From: Sphingomonas sp. UBA1000
Lineage (GTDB): Bacteria; Pseudomonadota; Alphaproteobacteria; Sphingomonadales; Sphingomonadaceae
Reading direction: 5' to 3'
Assembly: GCA_002291855.1 (NCBI GenBank)
Contig: DBAW01000197.1
Location: forward strand, 1,920-12,076
DNA: 10,157 nucleotides
The notes below the pieces were generated by a model. That model was not told where the DNA came from. It made no database searches and saw only the letters and a program-made list of their open reading frames with translations. Positions 6,454-10,157 of this stretch are shown in pieces (within the stretch, counting starts at the first letter, position 1; each line of letters starts with the position of its first letter). The position numbers and the translations under genes were made by a program.

Positions 6454-6494
6454 GCACCTGTGGGTATCGGCCGGGCCGCGGTTTGCCAAGCCAT
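6450..6494 (-). CDS. Possible 14-residue leader ORF overlapping the peptidase start
   Basis: On the minus strand an ATG at 6494 opens the short frame MAWQTAARPIPTGA. Its TGA (6452-6450) overlaps the peptidase ATG (6453-6451) as ATGA. GAGG lies 4 bases before it, closer than ideal. The peptidase start itself has almost no Shine-Dalgarno sequence, so ribosomes finishing this frame could reinitiate there. There is no homology evidence, and such frames occur by chance. Confidence 0.3.
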   Translation of the reverse strand: MAWQTAARPIPTGA

Positions 6495-6523
6495 GCCGCC
6501 TCGGCTAGGGCGCGTGGCAAACC
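6480..6523. promoter_or_regulatory. Inverted repeat in the divergent peptidase/ettA region
   Basis: GGTTTGCCA (6480-6488) and TGGCAAACC (6515-6523) are perfect 9-bp inverted copies with a 26-base spacer. After one mismatch two further bases pair inward (GC with GC). The 108-base gap separates the divergently transcribed peptidase and ettA genes. A poor promoter-like pair for ettA, TTGCCA (6483-6488), 17 bases, TAGGGC (6506-6511), overlaps the left arm. This could be an operator or an RNA hairpin in the ettA leader. I cannot assign a regulator. Confidence 0.4.
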
Positions 6524-6561
6524 CCCAGACCTGAAGACCCTCAACTCCGGAGACATGGCCG

Positions 6562-8241
6562 ATGGCCGTCCAATACAGCTTTGTCATGAAGGGGCTGACC
6601 AAAACCTTCCCCGGCCAGCCCAAGCCCGTGCTCAACAACATCCACCTGCAGTTCCTGCCGGGCACCAAGATCGCGATCATCGGTGTGAACGGCGCCGGCA
6701 AGTCCACGCTCATGAAGATCATGGCCGGCATGGACACCGAATATCAGGGCGAGGCCTGGGCCGCAGAGGGCATCCGCGTCGGCTATCTGCAGCAGGAACC
6801 GCAGCTTGATCCGAACAAGACGGTCAAGGAAAACGTCATGGACGGCGTCCGCCCGGTCGCCGATCTGGTCGACCGGTTCAACGAGATTTCGAATCTGATG
6901 GCCGATCCGCCCGAAGATGCGGATTTCGACGCGCTGATGGCCGAAATGGGCGAGCTGCAGGAAAAGATCGACGCGGTCGATGGCTGGACGCTCGACAACC
7001 AGCTTGAAATCGCGATGGACGCGCTGCGCTGCCCGCCGGGCGACTGGTCGGTCGAAAACCTGTCGGGCGGTGAGCGCCGTCGCGTCGCTTTGTGCCGGCT
7101 GCTGCTCGAAAAGCCCGAAATCCTGCTGCTCGACGAACCGACCAACCATCTCGACGCCGAAAGCGTCGCCTGGCTGGAACGGCATCTGATCGACTATCCG
7201 GGCAATGTCATCCTCGTCACCCATGACCGCTATTTCCTCGACAATGTCGTGGGCTGGGTGCTCGAAATCGACCGTGGCCGGGGCATTCCGTTCGAAGGCA
7301 ATTACAGCCGCTGGCTCGAAGCCAAGGCCAAGCGCATGGAACAGGAAGAGCGCGACGAGGCCGGGCGGCAAAAGGCGATCAAGGAAGAGCTGGACTGGAT
7401 CCGGCAGACGCCCAAGGCGCGTCAGGCCAAGTCCAAGGCGCGTATCCGCGCGTTCGACGAGCTGGTCGAGCGTCAGGAAGCGCGCGCACCCGGCAAGGCG
7501 CAGATCGTCATCCAGACGCCCGAACGCCTTGGCGGCAAGGTGATCGAGGCGCGCGGCCTGACCAAATCCTATGGCGACAAGCTGCTGTTCGAGGATCTGA
7601 GCTTCACCCTGCCGCCGGGCGGCATCGTGGGCGTGATCGGCCCGAACGGGGCCGGCAAATCGACGCTGTTCCGCCTGATCACCGGGCAGGAAAAGCCCGA
7701 TGCCGGCGAGATCGACATCGGCCCGACCGTCCAGCTCGGCTATGTCGACCAGAGCCGCGATGCGCTCGATCCGGGCAAGAATGTCTGGGAAGAGGTGTCG
7801 GGCGGCCATGACCTGATGACCATCGGCAAGCATGAAATGTCGACCCGCGCCTATGTCGGGGCGTTCAACTTCAAGGGGCCGGACCAGCAGAAAAAGGTCG
7901 GCCAGCTGTCGGGCGGTGAGCGCAATCGCGTGCACATGGCCAAGATGCTGAAAAAGGGCGGCAATGTGCTGCTGCTCGACGAACCGACCAACGATCTTGA
8001 CGTCGAGACGCTGCGCGCGCTCGAAGAGGCGATCGAAAGCTTTGCCGGCTGCGCGGTGGTGATCAGCCACGACCGCTTCTTCCTCGACCGGCTGGCGACG
8101 CACATCCTCGCGTTCGAGGGCGACAGCCATGTCGAATGGTTCGAGGGCAATTTCGAAGCCTATGAGGAAGACAAGCGCCGCCGCCTCGGCGACGAGGCCG
8201 ACCGGCCGCACCGGATGAGCTACAAAAAGCTCACCCGCTGA
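6562..8241 (+). CDS. ettA: Energy-dependent translational throttle protein EttA (ABC-F ATPase)
   Basis: A soluble ABC-F protein with two ATPase domains and no membrane segments. EttA binds the ribosomal E site and gates entry into elongation in response to the ATP/ADP ratio. The 559 residues match E. coli EttA (555). Domain 1 has Walker A GVNGAGKST (41-49), LSGGE (167-171), Walker B LLLDEP with Glu192, and the switch His221. Domain 2 has GPNGAGKST (360-368), LSGGE (449-453), DEP with Glu474, and His503. The arm insert that contacts L1 in EttA lies at about 95-140. The charged linker helices (P-site tRNA interaction motif) lie at about 250-300. The C-terminus FEAYEEDKRRRLGDEADRPH and the final KKLTR are typical of EttA rather than of other ABC-F paralogues. 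GGAG lies 9 bases before the ATG. An earlier ATG at 6555 is out of frame. A strong terminator follows the stop, so this is probably a single-gene unit. Confidence 0.97.
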   Translation: MAVQYSFVMKGLTKTFPGQPKPVLNNIHLQFLPGTKIAIIGVNGAGKSTLMKIMAGMDTEYQGEAWAAEGIRVGYLQQEPQLDPNKTVKENVMDGVRPVADLVDRFNEISNLMADPPEDADFDALMAEMGELQEKIDAVDGWTLDNQLEIAMDALRCPPGDWSVENLSGGERRRVALCRLLLEKPEILLLDEPTNHLDAESVAWLERHLIDYPGNVILVTHDRYFLDNVVGWVLEIDRGRGIPFEGNYSRWLEAKAKRMEQEERDEAGRQKAIKEELDWIRQTPKARQAKSKARIRAFDELVERQEARAPGKAQIVIQTPERLGGKVIEARGLTKSYGDKLLFEDLSFTLPPGGIVGVIGPNGAGKSTLFRLITGQEKPDAGEIDIGPTVQLGYVDQSRDALDPGKNVWEEVSGGHDLMTIGKHEMSTRAYVGAFNFKGPDQQKKVGQLSGGERNRVHMAKMLKKGGNVLLLDEPTNDLDVETLRALEEAIESFAGCAVVISHDRFFLDRLATHILAFEGDSHVEWFEGNFEAYEEDKRRRLGDEADRPHRMSYKKLTR

Positions 8242-8267
8242 GACGGGCGGACAGCGCGCAAGCGATG

Positions 8268-8302
8268 AAGGGCGGCGGCACGCAGGTGTCGCCGCCCTTT
8301 TT
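8268..8302 (+). terminator. Intrinsic terminator of ettA
   Basis: AAGGGCGGCGGCAC (8268-8281) pairs with GTGTCGCCGCCCTT (8286-8299) around GCAG, giving 14 pairs with one G-U. The T-run 8298-8302 overlaps the end of the stem. It begins 26 bases after the ettA stop. Confidence 0.93.
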
Positions 8303-8447
8303 CATGCGCGCGCGGATGAGCGAAAGCGCGCGCAGGCTTAGCCGACATGCAATGCCGGTGGGGGCGACGGGATTGGCGAAGCGGGGAGGGGACCGCCGGC
8401 ATCTCTCCCCAGCGGGGGAGAAAAATGCCGGCAGATCAAAGGCTCGC
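8303..8447. other. Non-coding spacer between ettA terminator and tRNA-Asn
   Basis: I see no gene here. The stretch holds the nested palindrome at 8395-8432 and a GC-rich left part with GCGCGCGC-like runs near 8306-8336. A further copy of ATGCCGG lies at 8352-8358. The sequence just before the palindrome, GCGGGGAGGGGAC (8381-8393), could pair with its CTCCCC arm. Confidence 0.6.
8395..8432. repeat. Nested palindromic repeat downstream of tRNA-Asn
   Basis: An outer stem GCCGGCAT (8395-8402) pairs with ATGCCGGC (8425-8432). Inside it TCTCCCC (8404-8410) pairs with GGGGAGA (8415-8421) around AGCG. One base on one side and three A on the other form an asymmetric internal loop. It resembles the short intergenic CTCCCC/GGGGAG palindromes common in GC-rich proteobacterial genomes, though copy number cannot be seen here. 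On the minus strand it begins 15 bases after the tRNA CCA end and could act in processing or termination, but the T-run is inside the hairpin, not after it. Confidence 0.6.
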
Positions 8448-8522
8448 TGGCTCCCCGGGCCTGATTCGAACAGGCGGCCGTCCGATTAACAGTCGGATGC
8501 TCTACCGCTGAGCTACCGGGGA
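8448..8522 (-). tRNA. tRNA-Asn (anticodon GTT), CCA encoded
   Basis: The complete cloverleaf can be read on the minus strand. The acceptor TCCCCGG (8522-8516) pairs with CCGGGGA (8458-8452). The D arm is GCTC/GAGC with loop AGCGGTA. The anticodon stem TCCGA/TCGGA encloses the loop CTGTTAA, so the anticodon is GTT for asparagine. The T arm is GCCTG/CAGGC with TTCGAAT. The discriminator is G, followed by a genomically encoded CCA (8450-8448). Without CCA the gene is 72 bases. It stands alone, between nadK and the ettA terminator, with its own promoter. Confidence 0.97.
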
Positions 8523-8541
8523 ATGCCGTAGCGAGGCCGCG

Positions 8542-8569
8542 CCTATACCAAGGCTTTCGGGCTTTGCAA
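8542..8569 (-). promoter_or_regulatory. Promoter of tRNA-Asn
   Basis: On the minus strand TTGCAA (8569-8564) and TATAGG (8547-8542) are spaced by 16 bases, with 19 bases from the -10 to the tRNA 5' end. That gives a 5' leader of about 12 bases. Both boxes match four of six consensus positions, and position and spacing are right for a tRNA promoter. Confidence 0.6.
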
Positions 8570-8578
8570 CCCCCGCGC

Positions 8579-8592
8579 TGCAATGATTTGCA
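8579..8592. promoter_or_regulatory. Palindrome TGCAA-N4-TTGCA upstream of the tRNA promoter
   Basis: TGCAATGATTTGCA is a 5-4-5 inverted repeat between the nadK stop and the tRNA-Asn -35 box. A related TTGCAA (8564-8569) is the -35 itself. It could be a protein-binding site or chance, and no known operator is recognised. Confidence 0.25.
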
Positions 8593-8601
8593 CGCTGGCG
8601 C

Positions 8602-9372
8602 TCAGACGACGAACTGTTCCATCGCAATCCGCTCGTCGAGCGCATGTTCGGGGTCGAACATCAGGCTGAGCGTGAAGGCGCGGTCGATGGTGACATTGAC
8701 CACGGCGACGTCGCGCACCTCCCGCTGATCGGCGACGGCGGAGACGGGGCGCTTCACCGCATCGAGCACGCGGAACCTGACCGGCATCGATTCGGGCAGA
8801 ATCGCCCCGCGCCAGCGCCGCGGGCGGAAGGGGCTGATCGGGGTCAGCGCATTGAGCCCGCAGCCAAGCGGCAGGATCGGGCCATTGGCGGACAGGTTAT
8901 AGGCGGTGGAGCCGGCCGGGGTGGCGACCAGCACGCCGTCGCACACCAGCTCGTCGAGCACGACCCGCCCCTTGACCCTGACTTCCAGCTTGGCGGTCTG
9001 GCGCGTTTCGCGCAGCAGCGACACCTCGTTGATCGCCGGCAGCTCGACCCGCAGCCCGTCGATCGTCTCCGCCTCCATCTTGAGCGGCGAGACATCGAAC
9101 CTCTTGGCGCGGGCCAGCCGCTCGTCGAGGCGTTCGATGCTCCAATTGTTCATCAGAAAGCCGACCGTGCCGCGATTCATCCCATAGACGGGCAGGATGC
9201 GCCGCCGCTCCAGCATCGCGTGCAGCGTTTGCAGCATGAAGCCGTCGCCACCCAGCGCAACGACCATTTCGGCCTCGTCGAGCGGCACCCAGTCATAATG
9301 GGTGCGCAGCTCGCGCTCGGCCTCCTGCGCCACGTCGACCGGGGCAGCGAGCAGCGCGCGTTTCGTCATCAT
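8602..9372 (-). CDS. nadK: NAD kinase
   Basis: A cytoplasmic enzyme phosphorylating NAD+ to NADP+ with ATP or polyphosphate. At 256 residues it has the shorter length usual for alphaproteobacterial NadK. Diagnostic motifs are VVALGGDGFML (GGDG at 41-44, with the catalytic Asp43), the NE motif in PAINEVSLL (Asn115-Glu116), and the glycine-rich block CDGVLVATPAGSTAYNLSANGP (144-165, in two parts: Asp145 and the STAY element 155-158). The all-beta C-terminal domain follows and ends in EQFVV. The ATG at 9372 overlaps the moaA stop as ATGA, and a second ATG at 9369 follows directly. Either start would be coupled to moaA translation. The only purine-rich run upstream is the GGGGGG of the moaA Gly-Gly codons, which touches the start, so reinitiation is more likely than de novo binding. 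The stop is followed by the tRNA-Asn promoter region with no clear terminator. Confidence 0.96.
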   Translation of the reverse strand: MMTKRALLAAPVDVAQEAERELRTHYDWVPLDEAEMVVALGGDGFMLQTLHAMLERRRILPVYGMNRGTVGFLMNNWSIERLDERLARAKRFDVSPLKMEAETIDGLRVELPAINEVSLLRETRQTAKLEVRVKGRVVLDELVCDGVLVATPAGSTAYNLSANGPILPLGCGLNALTPISPFRPRRWRGAILPESMPVRFRVLDAVKRPVSAVADQREVRDVAVVNVTIDRAFTLSLMFDPEHALDERIAMEQFVV

Positions 9373-10157
9373 CCCCCCGTGACACTCATGTGCCGGGCAA
9401 CCGCCGGGCGTTCGATGTCGAAATCATGCGCGCGCGGCTTGATCCGCATCGCGGTGTCGAGCGCGGCATCGATGCCCGCCGCGCCGCCCGCTTCCCAGGC
9501 GGCACGCAGATCGACGCTGTCGTCGCGCCCGAGGCAGAGATAGAGCCGGCCTTCCGCCGTCACCCGCACCCGGTTGCAGGTCGCGCAGAAATTGTCGGTG
9601 AGCGGCGAGATGAAGCCGATGCGGATGCCCAGCTGCGGCGCGTCGAAATAGCGCGACGGCCCGGCGGTGCGGTGGCGGCTGGGCACCAGATCGACCGTGC
9701 GCGCAATCTGCGCCCGCGCGTCGCCGGCGGCAAGGAAGCGCCCGCTGCGATCCTCTGCGACATCGCCCAGCGGCATCGTCTCGATGATCGACAGATCATA
9801 GCCGTGCGCGCCGCACCAGCGCGCCATCGCCGGAAATTCGTCGTCGTTGATGCCGGCAAGCGCGACCATGTTGATCTTGACCTGCATCCCCGCATCGCGC
9901 GCGGCGGCGATGCCGGCCAGCACATCGGTCAAGGCATCGCGCCGGGCAATCGCCGCGAACCGGGCGGGATCGAGCGTGTCGAGGCTGACATTGACCCGGC
10001 GGATGCCGGCATCGGCCAGCCGTGCCGCAACGCCCGCCAGCCGCGCGCCATTGGTGGTGAGCGTCAGCTCCTCCAGCCCCGCACCCAGCAGCCGGCCGAG
10101 CCGTGCCGCCAGATCGGGCAGGTCGCCGCGCACCAGCGGCTCGCCGCCGGTCAGGCG
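9369..10157 (-). CDS. moaA: GTP 3',8-cyclase MoaA, C-terminal part (5' end outside window)
   Basis: The radical-SAM enzyme that converts GTP to 3',8-cyclo-H2GTP, the first step of molybdenum cofactor synthesis. The frame is open to the last base of the window, so about 70 N-terminal residues with the CxxxCxxC radical-SAM cluster are missing. The first visible residues are RLTGGEPLV, the SAM-binding GGEP motif. 262 residues are visible. The MoaA-specific C-terminal 4Fe-4S cluster is complete: Cys191 and Cys194 in NFCATCNR and Cys208 in LYLCLG (CxxC-x13-C, visible numbering). The protein ends in VTGG, the conserved Gly-Gly tail essential in MoaA. An internal GTG at 10133 is not the start, because conserved sequence continues beyond it. 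The TGA (9371-9369) overlaps the nadK ATG. Confidence 0.97.
   Translation of the reverse strand, partial: RLTGGEPLVRGDLPDLAARLGRLLGAGLEELTLTTNGARLAGVAARLADAGIRRVNVSLDTLDPARFAAIARRDALTDVLAGIAAARDAGMQVKINMVALAGINDDEFPAMARWCGAHGYDLSIIETMPLGDVAEDRSGRFLAAGDARAQIARTVDLVPSRHRTAGPSRYFDAPQLGIRIGFISPLTDNFCATCNRVRVTAEGRLYLCLGRDDSVDLRAAWEAGGAAGIDAALDTAMRIKPRAHDFDIERPAVARHMSVTGG

Noticed and set aside
5059..6534. A plus-strand open frame of 491 codons antisense to the M28 peptidase.
   Set aside because: Low-complexity Arg/Gly/His composition and no motifs. The opposite strand has all M28 metal ligands.
6541..8211. A minus-strand open frame of 556 codons antisense to ettA.
   Set aside because: It mirrors the ettA codon bias. 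No ribosome binding site or domain is seen, while the plus strand has both ABC-F ATPase motif sets.
8395..8432. The palindrome as a CRISPR repeat or a Rho-independent terminator of tRNA-Asn.
   Set aside because: There is no regular array of repeats and spacers, and the T-run lies inside the hairpin instead of following it.
8265..8489. A 74-codon plus-strand frame covering the ettA terminator, palindrome and part of the tRNA.
   Set aside because: It begins inside the terminator hairpin and reads through the antisense of a tRNA, so it cannot be a normal gene.
8644..9543. A plus-strand open frame of 299 codons antisense to nadK and the moaA end.
   Set aside because: Shadow of nadK, with no motif or start signal.

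Overview
The window is a high-GC chromosomal segment that most resembles an alphaproteobacterium. RecA, EttA and MoaA have an alphaproteobacterial feel and the overall style suggests a sphingomonad (Sphingomonadales), but this assignment rests on recognition and not on a search. It is an ordinary, gene-dense region. I see no insertion sequence, phage gene, CRISPR array, defence gene or frameshift.

Layout, left to right: the 3' two-thirds of recA (+, cut by the window start); a small glutathione S-transferase of the Gtt1 type (+); then, converging on it, a minus-strand block of four genes. In their own direction of transcription these are an exported M28 zinc peptidase, a short lipoprotein, an exported amidase-signature enzyme, and a dicarboxylate/amino acid:cation symporter with a GTG start. 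Divergent from the peptidase is ettA (+), an ABC-F translation factor, followed by a strong intrinsic terminator. A spacer of about 360 bases then holds a nested palindromic repeat and a tRNA-Asn(GTT) gene on the minus strand with its own recognisable promoter. The right end is a minus-strand pair, moaA (5' end cut off by the window end) overlapping nadK by ATGA.

How the genes may work together: recA, ettA, tRNA-Asn, nadK and moaA are housekeeping genes for recombination, translation, NADP synthesis and molybdenum cofactor. The middle block combines two secreted hydrolases acting on amide bonds with an uptake system for acidic amino acids or dicarboxylates. That fits nutrient scavenging in the periplasm, but the link is inferred from position and predicted localisation only. 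An intrinsic terminator after the lipoprotein gene suggests that the amidase and symporter are not simply co-transcribed with the peptidase.

The items most worth a second look are small: an 18-residue (7-7-4) repeat in the lipoprotein that fits a straight alpha helix; a 14-codon leader ORF whose stop overlaps the peptidase start; a 9-bp inverted repeat in the peptidase/ettA divergent region; a nested palindrome with competing pairing partners beside tRNA-Asn; and unusual substrate-site residues in the symporter.
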